Assembly (NCBI RefSeq): GCF_025244845.1
Contig: NZ_CP104264.1
Coordinates: 1,860,001-1,924,000, forward strand
Source of the DNA: Arthrobacter sp. zg-Y1171
GTDB taxonomy: Bacteria > Actinomycetota > Actinomycetes > Actinomycetales > Micrococcaceae
Reading direction: 5' to 3'
DNA length: 64,000 bases
The notes below the pieces were generated by a model. It was given only the letters and a program-made list of their open reading frames with translations, did not search any database and was not told the DNA's origin. The number at the start of each line of letters is the position of its first letter. Position 1 is the stretch's first letter. Shown here in pieces: positions 56,109 through 64,000 of this stretch. The position numbers were made by a program, and so were the translations under genes.

Positions 56109-56283
56109 TACCCGCCACAGGTGCACACCCAGTGGCAAACTTCACCCCGATTCCGGTCAATTCCGCTTTCCGCGGGGCGGGATACTGGGAAATGTACGCC
56201 TTGAAACGGATCGGCCCGGGCAAGTGGGTGGGCACACACAGCTGCAGCCGCCAGGCCCGGGGGCTGGGAAAGGGGACGCAGCA

Positions 56284-56433
56284 GTGAAGCTGCCCACTGT
56301 CAATCATCGGTACCGGATGATCCACGGAGTACCCCGTGGACTGTTGGGGCGGTTGTCCCGGTTGGGCGGCGCGGCCCAACTGGCTTTGCTTTCCCTGCTT
56401 GGCGCCTGCGCCGTGCTGTTCGAGCTGCTGTAA
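56284..56433 (+). CDS. Possible small protein, 49 aa
   Basis: GTG 56284 has GGGGA 7 nt upstream and opens a 49-codon frame whose second half is hydrophobic (LGGAAQLALLSLLGACAVLFELL), so it could be a small membrane peptide. No family is recognised. After the stop, TGTAAGCAAG occurs twice (56430 and 56464). The surrounding 455 bp between the hsp20 stop and priA hold nothing else I can name. Confidence 0.3.
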   Translation: MKLPTVNHRYRMIHGVPRGLLGRLSRLGGAAQLALLSLLGACAVLFELL

Positions 56434-56508
56434 GCAAGAACCAGCTGCAGGAACACGAGTTGTTGTAAGCAAGGACTGCAGCTGGAACCAGTCGCAGGAC
56501 GCCAGGCC

Positions 56509-58695
56509 CTAAAGAACGTCGGTTCCGTCCACTCGAATGTAGACGGGATCGCCCGTCCGGCGGGCAGAGGCAGCAGCCTTGGTTGAACGAAGCGCCGCCG
56601 TAATCGCGGGGGCCGCAGCGTAGGGGAAAAACAGGAGTGTCCGGTAGCGTCCGCCGGCGCCGCCCAACTGGCCGTCCGGGGACTTGCTGTCCCGTTGCTG
56701 GGCGTTCCCCGACGGCGGGGCAACTGCGGGTGCAAGCGGCGCCGGCCCCACGGTCCGGACACCCTCAGGCAGCTCGAGCCGCGTAATAAACGCGTCAAGG
56801 CCCTCCCGCGACCCGGTCAGTTCGGCATACCGCACGGCCGGCGGCAAACCCAGCTCGCGCCGCAGCTCCAGTTCGCGTTCCGCCGCCGACGCCGGGTCCC
56901 AACGGAGCAGATGGCCAACCGTTGCCGAATCATCAGCCGTGACAACCACGAGGCCTTTTTCCGTTGCCGGCCGGACCAGCGATGCCGCCGTAAACCAGCG
57001 GCGCAGGGTGTCCTCCCCTGCGCGCAGTGATTCGCGGGACAGCATCGCATTGCCGTCCAGCAGAATGGCTGCGGCGTAGCCACCCGGAGCTACGGGCTCG
57101 GCGCCGGGGGTGGCGACGACCAGTGCCGGAGTGTCCGGAATCTCGGTCCGGATGTGGTCGCCGGCGGAAGAAATCACTGTGGTGGAGGGGAACGCACGGC
57201 CCAGCTCCTCGGCGGTGCGCCCGGCACCGGCGGTGGAGCCCCGCAGCTGGGTTCCTCCGCAGTTGCCGCAATGCCACATAGGCTCCGGCCGCCCGCACCA
57301 GCGGCATGCCGGAATACCGTTCCTGCTGGCAAGGCCCAAGGGGCCGGAGCAGTTGCGGCACCGGGCGGGTTCCCGGCATTCCTGGCAGGACAACGCCGGC
57401 GAGAAACCGGTCCGGGCCACCTGGACCAGCACCGGTCCGCGCGTCAGTCCGTCCTGCGCCGCCTTCCACGCGGCGTGCGGTATCCGGGCACGGGCAGCCA
57501 AGGGGTCGCGTTCCATCGTGAAGGAATCGGTAGTGCTGACCACCCGCGGGGCATGCGCCCGGACGGTTGAACGGTCGGCCGCTATACCGGCTGCCCAGCC
57601 GCTGGCAACCAGCCGCTGCGCCTCAGTGCTCCGCGAATGCGACGCCAGGAGCAGGGCTGCGTCTTCCAGTTCGGCACGCAGCAGAAGGACGTCGCGGGCG
57701 TGCTGGTAGGGGGCCCGCTGTTCGGCGTGCAGATCATCGGCGTCGTCCCAGATCACGGCCAGCCCAAGATCCCGCACCGGCGCATAAGCGGCCGAACGGG
57801 TCCCGATGGCCACACGGACATCGCCGTGCAGCAACTGGAGGAAACTGCGGTAGCGCGGAGTGGGTCCGTCGTCGGCCGTCAACCGCACAAAGGAGTCTGC
57901 ACCGATCCGGGCAGTAAGCGCCGACTGCACCCGCGAGAGGTCCTTATTGTCGGGAACGACGACGACGGCGCCCCGCCCGGAGAGCAGCGTGGAGCGCACA
58001 GCTTCGGCAATTTCGGCAGGCCAGTCCTTCGCGCCGTAACCGCCGAGCGAGGAGAGCACGGCGCGGGGGCGGTGGCCCGCGGCCAGATGGGTCAGGAACC
58101 GCGGTCCGTGCGGATAGCGTGCCAGCGGGTTGGCTCCGGCCCCTTCCGGTCCGGGTACGGTGTCTGCCGCTGCCGAATCGGCGCCGGCACCGGCACCGGC
58201 ACCGGCGTCAATCCCGGCGCCAGCCCCAGCTGATGCCGCCCGCGCTTCCGGAGTGAATTCCTTCTCCACCCTCGCCGCACGCGGCGGAATCGCCACCCGC
58301 AGCACGTCATGGACGGTTCCGGCGTAGCGTGCTGCAACGGCCTCGGCCAGGCGCAGGATCTGCGGCGAAAGCACGGGCTGCGGGGAGATTACCTTCCCCA
58401 GCGGCATCAACCGGGCGGTGGTGTCCGCTTCGGCCGCCCGTTCAGTGATAAATCCAGGGAGTTCCTGGCCGCCGAACCGCACCTTGACCCGGGCGCCGGG
58501 CACAGCGTCGGCGTCGAGGTCTGCGGGGACCAGGTAGTCAAAGGGCCGGTCCAGGTGCGGCAGCGGGGAATCCAGCAGGACACGGGCAATCGGCAGGGCG
58601 GAAGCCGGCTGGGACTTGCCTACCGGTTTTGCCGACGGCGTGAAGCCGTGCAGCAGGGAAAGCTGCACGGCCTCGGTAGTGTCGTCGGCGGCCAT
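56509..58695 (-). CDS. priA: Primosomal protein N' (PriA), helicase-degenerate
   Basis: This 728-residue replication-restart protein has the N-terminal DNA-binding domain (ARVLLDSPLPHLDRPFDYLVPADL), a central ATPase-like region and zinc-binding cysteines CQECREPARCRNC and CRWCGRPEPMWHCGNCG (about 420-465). Where other PriA proteins have Walker A, the sequence is SSLGGYGAKDWP, and the DEEH box is DDADDLH, so helicase activity is unlikely, as noted for actinobacterial PriA. A Gly/Ala dipeptide run (about 150-170) interrupts the region. It starts 6 bp after metK. Confidence 0.93.
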   Translation of the reverse strand: MAADDTTEAVQLSLLHGFTPSAKPVGKSQPASALPIARVLLDSPLPHLDRPFDYLVPADLDADAVPGARVKVRFGGQELPGFITERAAEADTTARLMPLGKVISPQPVLSPQILRLAEAVAARYAGTVHDVLRVAIPPRAARVEKEFTPEARAASAGAGAGIDAGAGAGAGADSAAADTVPGPEGAGANPLARYPHGPRFLTHLAAGHRPRAVLSSLGGYGAKDWPAEIAEAVRSTLLSGRGAVVVVPDNKDLSRVQSALTARIGADSFVRLTADDGPTPRYRSFLQLLHGDVRVAIGTRSAAYAPVRDLGLAVIWDDADDLHAEQRAPYQHARDVLLLRAELEDAALLLASHSRSTEAQRLVASGWAAGIAADRSTVRAHAPRVVSTTDSFTMERDPLAARARIPHAAWKAAQDGLTRGPVLVQVARTGFSPALSCQECREPARCRNCSGPLGLASRNGIPACRWCGRPEPMWHCGNCGGTQLRGSTAGAGRTAEELGRAFPSTTVISSAGDHIRTEIPDTPALVVATPGAEPVAPGGYAAAILLDGNAMLSRESLRAGEDTLRRWFTAASLVRPATEKGLVVVTADDSATVGHLLRWDPASAAERELELRRELGLPPAVRYAELTGSREGLDAFITRLELPEGVRTVGPAPLAPAVAPPSGNAQQRDSKSPDGQLGGAGGRYRTLLFFPYAAAPAITAALRSTKAAASARRTGDPVYIRVDGTDVL

Positions 58696-58701
58696 GGCCG
58701 G

Positions 58702-59931
58702 CTACACGTTGAAGTAGCTGCGGAGGTCCTCGACCTTGTCCTTGCGCTCCCAGGTGAAACCTTCGTCCTCACGGCCGAAGTGGCCGTGGGCGGCAGTCCG
58801 CTGGTAGATGGGACGCTTGAGGTCCAGGCCGTTGATGATGCCCAGCGGACGCAGGTCGAAGACTTCCTGCACGGCGTCGGCAATCCGGGCCGGGTCCACC
58901 GTCTCGGTACCGAAGGTTTCCACGTAGATGCCTACGGGGCGGGCCATCCCGATGGCGTAGGCAATCTGGATTTCCGCACGCCGGGCCAGGCCGGCGGCAA
59001 CCACGTTCTTGGCTACCCAGCGCATGGCGTAGGCCGCGGAACGGTCCACCTTGCTCGGGTCCTTGCCGCTGAACGCACCGCCGCCGTGGCGGGCGAATCC
59101 ACCGTAGGTGTCAACGATGATCTTGCGGCCGGTGAGGCCGGCATCGCCGACGGGACCGCCAATGACGAAGGGTCCGCCGGGGTTGATGATGTGCTTGACG
59201 TCGGAAATGTCCAGGTCGGTGCCGGCCAGGACGGGGTTCACCACGTACTCGACCATGTCGGCCCGCAGCTGTTCCAGGTCCAGCTCCGCGGCGTGCTGGG
59301 TGGAGACAACCACGGAGTCCACGGAAACCGGCCGGTCGCCGTCGTACCCCACGGTGACCTGGGTCTTGCCGTCCGGACGAAGGTACGGGAGGGTGCCGTC
59401 CTTGCGGACGGTGGTGAGGCGTTCGGAGAGGCGGTGGGCCAGCCAGATGGGCGTGGGCATCAGCACCGAGGTCTCGTCGCTGGCGTAGCCGAACATGATG
59501 CCCTGGTCCCCCGCGCCCTGGGCGTCATAGGGGTCAACAACCTTGCCGGTCCGGTTCTCCAGGGAGTTGAACACACCTGAAGCGATTTCCGGGGACTGCT
59601 GGCCGATGGATACGGACACGCCGCAGCGGGCGCCGTCGAAGCCGTTTGCCGAGGAATCGTAGCCGATGTCCAGGATGGTGTCGCGGACCAGCTGCGGGAT
59701 CTCAACGTAACCCTCGGTGGTCACTTCTCCTGCGACGTGCACCAGGCCTGTGGTCACCAGGGTTTCAACGGCTACCCGGGACTCGGGATCGACCTTGAGC
59801 AGGCCGTCGAGGATTGCGTCACTGATCTGGTCACAGATTTTGTCCGGGTGGCCCTCAGTGACGGATTCCGAGGTGAAAAGGCGCAGGTTGGACTGCGGCT
59901 TGGAGGGGGATGATGTATCGGAAAAAGTCAC
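58702..59931 (-). CDS. metK: S-adenosylmethionine synthetase
   Basis: This 409-residue enzyme makes SAM from methionine and ATP. Motifs: [24 protein letters not shown] (metal and ATP), [12 protein letters not shown] (about 118-129) and the phosphate loop [22 protein letters not shown] 59931 lies 7 nt after TAGAGT and is taken as a leaderless start; the frame opens 13 codons upstream but lacks homology. It lies between coaBC and priA, a conserved actinobacterial order. I saw no SAM riboswitch in the 56-bp gap. Confidence 0.97.
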   Translation of the reverse strand: MTFSDTSSPSKPQSNLRLFTSESVTEGHPDKICDQISDAILDGLLKVDPESRVAVETLVTTGLVHVAGEVTTEGYVEIPQLVRDTILDIGYDSSANGFDGARCGVSVSIGQQSPEIASGVFNSLENRTGKVVDPYDAQGAGDQGIMFGYASDETSVLMPTPIWLAHRLSERLTTVRKDGTLPYLRPDGKTQVTVGYDGDRPVSVDSVVVSTQHAAELDLEQLRADMVEYVVNPVLAGTDLDISDVKHIINPGGPFVIGGPVGDAGLTGRKIIVDTYGGFARHGGGAFSGKDPSKVDRSAAYAMRWVAKNVVAAGLARRAEIQIAYAIGMARPVGIYVETFGTETVDPARIADAVQEVFDLRPLGIINGLDLKRPIYQRTAAHGHFGREDEGFTWERKDKVEDLRSYFNV

Positions 59932-59938
59932 GGGATTT

Positions 59939-59944
59939 ACTCTA
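59939..59944 (-). promoter_or_regulatory. Leaderless -10 box of metK
   Basis: TAGAGT (minus) is followed by 7 nt and then GTG 59931. It gives metK its own promoter within the coaBC-metK-priA run. Confidence 0.55.
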
Positions 59945-59987
59945 CCGGGCCGCACCGACCATCGAAGCACGTGCAGGGTGCGCGGCC

Positions 59988-61265
59988 TCAGGCGGCGCGT
60001 GCGGCGAGCTCGGCGGAAATCCGCGCGATGATGCGTGCCGACACGTCGGCTTTGGTGCCGGCTGCGCTTTCGCCTGCATCCTCTGCGGCGTCTGCCGGTG
60101 AGAGAATCCTCACCTCGGTGTCGTCCTGGCCGAAGACCAGGGATTTGCCGACCCGGTTGAGGACCAGCAGGTCGCAGCCCTTCCGGGCAAGCTTCTTGCG
60201 CCCGTATTCGAGCACATCGGAGCTGGCATCTCCGGTTTCGGCGGCGAAACCGACAATGAGTTTCGGGGTGCCCGCTCCGGCTGCTTCGCGCGCCTGGACC
60301 AGTTCCTGCAGGATGTCGGGATTGCGGACGAGGGTGATCACGGGATCCGCTTCGTCGTCGCGCTTCTTGATTTTGGTGTCCACCACCTGTGACGGGCGGA
60401 AATCCGCGACCGCGGCGGCCATGATCACGACGTCGGAATCCGCGGCGGCCGCGTGCACGGCGGTACGGAGTTCGAGGGCTGTTTCGACGCGGACAAGCTC
60501 GACGCCGCTCGGCGCCGGAACATCCATGTGCGCCGCGATGAGCCGCACCCGGGCGCCGGCCGCCAGCGCCGCTTCGGCCAGCGCGGTCCCCTGCTTTCCT
60601 GAGGAGCGGTTGCCGAGGAACCGTACCGGGTCCAGCGGTTCGCGGGTGCCTCCGGCGGTGATGGTGACGGTGGTGCCGGCCAGATCGCCGGGAGCGGCTG
60701 CGGTGTTTGCGGCCTCGCTGCTGTCAGCTTCGACGCTGTCAGCTTCCACGGCGGCCAGTGCGGCGGTGAAGATGGCTTCCGGTTCCGGCAGGCGGCCGGG
60801 ACCGGTGTCCTTGCCCGTCAGCCGCCCGATGCCCGGTTCCAGCACCACGGCACCCCGGCTGCGCAGGGTGGCGACGTTGGCGGTGGTCGCGGGATGCATC
60901 CACATTTCGGTATGCATGGCCGGGGCGAAAACCACCGGCCCGCGGGCCATCAGCAGGGTATTGGTGAGCAGGTCGTTTGCCTGGCCGGCGGCAGCCCGGG
61001 CCAGCAGGTCCGCAGTGGCCGGGGCCACCACGATCAGATCCGCTTCGTGTCCGAGCCGCACATGGTTGACCTTCTCCACTTCGTCGAAGACGGAGGAGGA
61101 GACGGGGTTGCCGGAGAGCGCCTTCCACGTTGCAACACCGACGAACTGCTTGGAGGATTCGGTGGGGACAACGGTGACGTTGTGCCCGGCCTCGGTGAAA
61201 AGCCGCAGCAGCGACGCGGCCTTGTACGCGGCGATTCCGCCGCCGACGCCCAGGACTATGCGCAC
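59988..61265 (-). CDS. coaBC: Bifunctional phosphopantothenoylcysteine decarboxylase / phosphopantothenate-cysteine ligase
   Basis: This 425-residue enzyme does two steps of coenzyme A synthesis. The FMN-binding decarboxylase half (1-180) has [15 protein letters not shown] and [14 protein letters not shown]. The ligase half (about 205-425) has [27 protein letters not shown] and AAAVADFRP. The decarboxylase box PxMNxxMW reads PAMHTEMW, so Asn is His. The inter-domain linker is long and acidic with the repeat VEADS. GTG start with GGAAGG site. Confidence 0.95.
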   Translation of the reverse strand: MRIVLGVGGGIAAYKAASLLRLFTEAGHNVTVVPTESSKQFVGVATWKALSGNPVSSSVFDEVEKVNHVRLGHEADLIVVAPATADLLARAAAGQANDLLTNTLLMARGPVVFAPAMHTEMWMHPATTANVATLRSRGAVVLEPGIGRLTGKDTGPGRLPEPEAIFTAALAAVEADSVEADSSEAANTAAAPGDLAGTTVTITAGGTREPLDPVRFLGNRSSGKQGTALAEAALAAGARVRLIAAHMDVPAPSGVELVRVETALELRTAVHAAAADSDVVIMAAAVADFRPSQVVDTKIKKRDDEADPVITLVRNPDILQELVQAREAAGAGTPKLIVGFAAETGDASSDVLEYGRKKLARKGCDLLVLNRVGKSLVFGQDDTEVRILSPADAAEDAGESAAGTKADVSARIIARISAELAARAA

Positions 61266-61297
61266 GCTGCTGCCTTCCCCCTTGTGGTCGCTGAGCT

Positions 61298-61549
61298 TTA
61301 CTCGGCGTTCTCGTTCGGGCGCACCACGAGCATGCCGTCGTTGATCTCGCGCAGGGCGATGGACAGCGGCTTTTCGTTCAGCTTGGTTTCCACCAGCGGG
61401 CCGACGTACTCGAACAGGCCCTCGTGCAGCTGGGAGTAGTAGGCGTTGATCTGGCGGGCGCGCTTGGCACCGTAGATGACCAGCGCGTACTTGGAATCGG
61501 CGGCTTCGAGCAGGTCGTCGATCGGCGGGTTGATGATGCCTTCAGACAC
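61298..61549 (-). CDS. rpoZ: DNA-directed RNA polymerase subunit omega
   Basis: This 83-residue subunit chaperones beta-prime. It has [31 protein letters not shown] and the C-terminal [15 protein letters not shown] 61549 was chosen (GGAG 6 nt upstream) over a TTG four codons earlier. It follows gmk, a conserved pairing. Confidence 0.95.
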   Translation of the reverse strand: MSEGIINPPIDDLLEAADSKYALVIYGAKRARQINAYYSQLHEGLFEYVGPLVETKLNEKPLSIALREINDGMLVVRPNENAE

Positions 61550-61587
61550 AGGGTTCTCCAAAATTCTTGAACGGGATTCGCGGTTTG

Positions 61588-62172
61588 TCAGCGCGTGCGC
61601 GGACTGATTCCCATGAGTGATACAAGCTCAGCTGCAGCCCGCTGGACGTCATCATTAATGACGGTGTGATCGAACTCGGACTCGGCAGCAAGTTCCAGTT
61701 TAGCGGTTTCCAGCCGTTGCTGCTGCTCTTCGGGCGTTTCGGTTCCGCGCCCGACCAATCGCCGCACCATTTCGTCCCAGGTAGGCGGGGCCAGGAACAC
61801 GAAATTCGCCTCCGGCATGGACTTCTTGACCTGCCGCGCACCCTGGAGATCGATCTCCAGCAATACGCTGCGGCCCTCGGCCATGGCTGCTTCCACGGTG
61901 CGGCGCAGGGTTCCATAGCGGTTGCGTCCGTGGACCACTGCCCACTCGAGCATCTGGTCCTGCTCAATCATGGCGTCGAACTCTTCGGCGCTGACGAAGA
62001 AGTAATGTACGCCGTCTTCTTCACCCGGACGGGGGGCACGGGTGGTGGCCGAGACGGAAAGCCAGACCTCGGGATAGTTGTCCCGGATATAGGTGGATAC
62101 AGTGCCCTTGCCAACTGCGGTTGGACCTGCCAGAACTGTCAGCCGCGGTTGCGACACGTAAACCTCATTCAC
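61588..62172 (-). CDS. gmk: Guanylate kinase
   Basis: This 194-residue kinase phosphorylates GMP to GDP. P-loop [14 protein letters not shown] (about 14-27), GMP site [23 protein letters not shown], and the LID. The loop has GPTAVGKGT, where Ala-Val replaces the usual Ser-Gly. ATG 62172 is given; GTG 62157 (VSQPRL) has a GAGG site 5 nt upstream and could be the true start. It stands between mihf and rpoZ. Confidence 0.95.
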   Translation of the reverse strand: MNEVYVSQPRLTVLAGPTAVGKGTVSTYIRDNYPEVWLSVSATTRAPRPGEEDGVHYFFVSAEEFDAMIEQDQMLEWAVVHGRNRYGTLRRTVEAAMAEGRSVLLEIDLQGARQVKKSMPEANFVFLAPPTWDEMVRRLVGRGTETPEEQQQRLETAKLELAAESEFDHTVINDDVQRAAAELVSLMGISPRTR

Positions 62173-62198
62173 TCGTTGTTATTGCGGGCCTCCTGAGC

Positions 62199-62516
62199 CT
62201 AATGGCTCGCCAGCAGGTCTATCAGCGCCTTGCGCTGATGCACGCCCAACCCCCGGACCCGGCGGGTGGGCGCAATACCTACCGTAGCCATTATTCCAGC
62301 TGCGCGGCGCTCCCCGACACCAGGCAGGGCGCGCAGCAGGTCCATGACCTTCAGCCGGCCAACCGCTTCCTCGCCGGAACGGGACAGGATGACTTCCTCG
62401 ATGCTGAGATCACCGGACTTGATACGTGACTTGACCTCCGCACGGACTGCCCGGGCCGCGGTGGCCTTTTCGCGGGCGAGCGTACGCTCGGCTTCTGTCA
62501 GTGGCTTGAGGTTCAA
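62199..62516 (-). CDS. mihf: Integration host factor, actinobacterial type (mIHF)
   Basis: This 105-residue nucleoid protein is unrelated to enterobacterial IHF. It starts with a helix (TEAERTLAREKATAARAVRAEVK) and has the helix-two-turns-helix core LLRALPGVGERRAAGIMATVGIAPTRRVRGLG. It bends DNA and aids recombination and transcription. The start is TTG 62516 with GGGAG 6 nt upstream. It is placed just before gmk as in other actinobacteria. Confidence 0.95.
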   Translation of the reverse strand: MNLKPLTEAERTLAREKATAARAVRAEVKSRIKSGDLSIEEVILSRSGEEAVGRLKVMDLLRALPGVGERRAAGIMATVGIAPTRRVRGLGVHQRKALIDLLASH

Positions 62517-62628
62517 GAGACGCTCCCGGACGAAGACACACCGCTGTCAGCGGCTCTGCTGGTAGCTCCGAACCTATCCGCAATCGAAGCCCAATTGCAA
62601 TGGAACCCGATTCGCAGACGCCGCTCCC

Positions 62629-63498
62629 CTAGCGTACGGATGCCAGCTCCGATCCGGTCCGCAGTGCTGCGTCGAGGAGGCCCCGGGGGTCGGGGCCGGC
62701 CCGCAGGATGCCGCGGCTGGAGGTGGCCAGGACATTGGGGTACGCCGCAGCGAAGGTTCCGCGCAGGTCGGCGGCGGTTGCCCCCTGGGCGCCCAGGCCC
62801 GGAGCGAGCAGCGGTGCCCGCGAGGCGGCAAGGTCGATCTCCAGATCTGCCAGTGCCGTGCCGACGGTCGCGCCGACCACAAGTCCCACGGAGCCCAGTT
62901 CCGTCCCGGAACCACCTCCCGGGCCGGCATTTTCCGCCGCTGCCGCGTCCACGATCCGGGCAGCCACGGACCGTTCCGCTCCCCCGGCGCCGACGTGCTG
63001 AACGGACGCCCCTTCCGGGTTTGACGTGAGTGCCAGGACAAATACACCGCGTCCGGTGGCAGCCGCAAGGTCCAGGGCGGGCCGCAGGGACCCGAACCCG
63101 AGATACGGACTGAGCGTCACGGCGTCGGCCGCCAGCGGCGAACCGTCCCGCAGCCACGCGTCCGCATAGGCTGCCATCGTGGAGCCGATGTCCCCGCGCT
63201 TGGCGTCGGCGATACTGAGCACGCCGGCGTCCGAACACTCCTGCAGCAGGCGTTCCAGGACCGCCAGCCCGGCGGATCCGTGGCGTTCGTACAGCGCCAC
63301 CTGTGGCTTCACGGCCGCAACCTGCTCCCCCACCGCCGCGAGGACGGTGAGGGAAAAACGTTCGAGCCCGGCGACGTCGTCGTTCAGGCCCCACTGGGCC
63401 AGCAGTTCGGGGTGCGGATCGATGCCGACGCACAGCTGCCCGCGGCGGTCCATGGCCGCGCGCAGCCGCGCACCGAAAGCGGGACGTTCCTCAGGCAC
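62629..63498 (-). CDS. pyrF: Orotidine 5'-phosphate decarboxylase
   Basis: This 289-residue enzyme converts OMP to UMP, the last step of de novo pyrimidine synthesis. Active-site sequence [11 protein letters not shown] (about 94-104), with N-terminal [11 protein letters not shown] and late [10 protein letters not shown]. It is the longer PyrF subfamily seen in mycobacteria. The GTG start overlaps the carB stop by 8 bp, so translation is coupled to the pyrimidine operon. Confidence 0.96.
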   Translation of the reverse strand: MPEERPAFGARLRAAMDRRGQLCVGIDPHPELLAQWGLNDDVAGLERFSLTVLAAVGEQVAAVKPQVALYERHGSAGLAVLERLLQECSDAGVLSIADAKRGDIGSTMAAYADAWLRDGSPLAADAVTLSPYLGFGSLRPALDLAAATGRGVFVLALTSNPEGASVQHVGAGGAERSVAARIVDAAAAENAGPGGGSGTELGSVGLVVGATVGTALADLEIDLAASRAPLLAPGLGAQGATAADLRGTFAAAYPNVLATSSRGILRAGPDPRGLLDAALRTGSELASVR

Positions 63499-64000
63499 CG
63501 GCTGCCTTCAACCGGGCGGCGTGTTCCTGCAGGGAAGTCACGTCCCATTCGTAGGAGCGCATCGCGTCGATCGCCTGCACGGCGGCACCGAACTCGGAGA
63601 CGGTGGTGACCACCGGGCAGCCGATGGACGTTGCCGCGGCCCGGATTTCGTATCCGTCGCCGCGGGCCTGGCCGCCGGAAGGCGTGTTGACCACCAGGTT
63701 GATCTCGCCGGCGGTGATCAGGTCCACGACGGTCCCTTCGCCGTCCGGTCCGGCACCCTCGGCGACCTTGCGCACCACCGTGGCGGCAATGCCGTTGCGG
63801 CGCAGCACCTCAGCCGTGCCGCCGGTGGAGAGGATCTCGAAGCCGAGGTCGCTCATCCGCTTCACCGGCATGATGATCGAGCGCTTGTCCCGGTTCGCCA
63901 CCGATACGAAGACCTTGCCGGCGGTGGGCAGGGCACTGTTCGCGGCGGCCTGTGACTTGGCGAAGGCGGTGTCGAAGTACTTGTCGATGCCCATGACCTC
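63491..64000 (-). CDS. carB: Carbamoyl-phosphate synthase large subunit, C-terminal part
   Basis: This is only the last 170 or so residues of a protein normally near 1,100; it runs off the right edge. It covers the end of the second ATP-grasp half ([17 protein letters not shown]) and the regulatory MGS-like domain ([55 protein letters not shown]). This domain binds UMP and other effectors. It is upstream of pyrF in the pyr operon. Confidence 0.96.
   Translation of the reverse strand, partial: EVMGIDKYFDTAFAKSQAAANSALPTAGKVFVSVANRDKRSIIMPVKRMSDLGFEILSTGGTAEVLRRNGIAATVVRKVAEGAGPDGEGTVVDLITAGEINLVVNTPSGGQARGDGYEIRAAATSIGCPVVTTVSEFGAAVQAIDAMRSYEWDVTSLQEHAARLKAAGA

Noticed and set aside
59932..59987. 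SAM riboswitch before metK
   Set aside because: The gap is only 56 bp and the promoter seems leaderless, so there is no room for an aptamer.

Overview
The window is about 64 kb of high-GC actinobacterial chromosome. It looks like a member of the Micrococcaceae close to Arthrobacter. Supporting features are the bcc-aa3 respiratory genes (qcrAB, ctaCDF), an actinobacterial integration host factor (mihf), a helicase-degenerate PriA, CIRCE-type heat-shock control, a mycobacterial-type SOS box, DUF3043/DUF3097/DUF4870 proteins, and many genes that seem to be transcribed without a 5' leader. I saw no rRNA, tRNA, transposase, prophage or CRISPR array.

Left block (1-40.9 kb) is mostly core and mainly on the minus strand. 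Respiration: the end of qcrA, then qcrB, ctaC-ctaD-ctaF and an ErpA-like Fe-S carrier. Then an M20 peptidase facing a DUF3043 protein across a 38-bp gap, pyrD, an alpha/beta hydrolase, and uppS-recO-leuA, with leuA behind a leucine leader peptide. Then an LCP cell-wall ligase and the conserved run era-CNNM-ybeY-phoH, a lone plus-strand GerMN lipoprotein, and rsmE-dnaJ-hrcA behind a CIRCE element. DUF3097 and DUF4870 follow on plus, then hemW-lepA, a PemK-like protein, rpsT, holA-comEC-comEA, terD, degV and leuS. leuS has its own leucine leader peptide and an intrinsic terminator.

Middle block (41-56.5 kb) is more accessory. It holds an ECF sigma factor with a C-terminal SnoaL-like region, convergent with an overlapping operon (flavin monooxygenase, bile-acid/Na+ symporter-like carrier, SDR epimerase). 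Next come glpF-glpK; an aldo/keto reductase-hydrolase-glycosyltransferase operon; an OhrR-like MarR regulator with an NADP-dependent oxidoreductase; an SOS-boxed HNH (13E12/DUF222) protein; a metallo-beta-lactamase-fold enzyme; and an hsp20 gene carrying both a CIRCE and a HAIR-like site.

Right block (56.5-64 kb) returns to the core set priA, metK, coaBC, rpoZ, gmk, mihf, pyrF and the end of carB: nucleotide, cofactor and transcription functions.

Regulation is the most striking content. Two separate leucine genes share a leader with the same CTC-CTC-CTT Leu codons. At least twelve start codons (ten annotated genes and the two leader peptides) sit 6-7 nt after a TANNNT hexamer, which predicts leaderless transcripts. 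Stress operators (CIRCE twice, HAIR-like, SOS box, OhrR-type palindrome) sit directly on those promoters. All functional calls are from reading motifs by eye; no database search was run.
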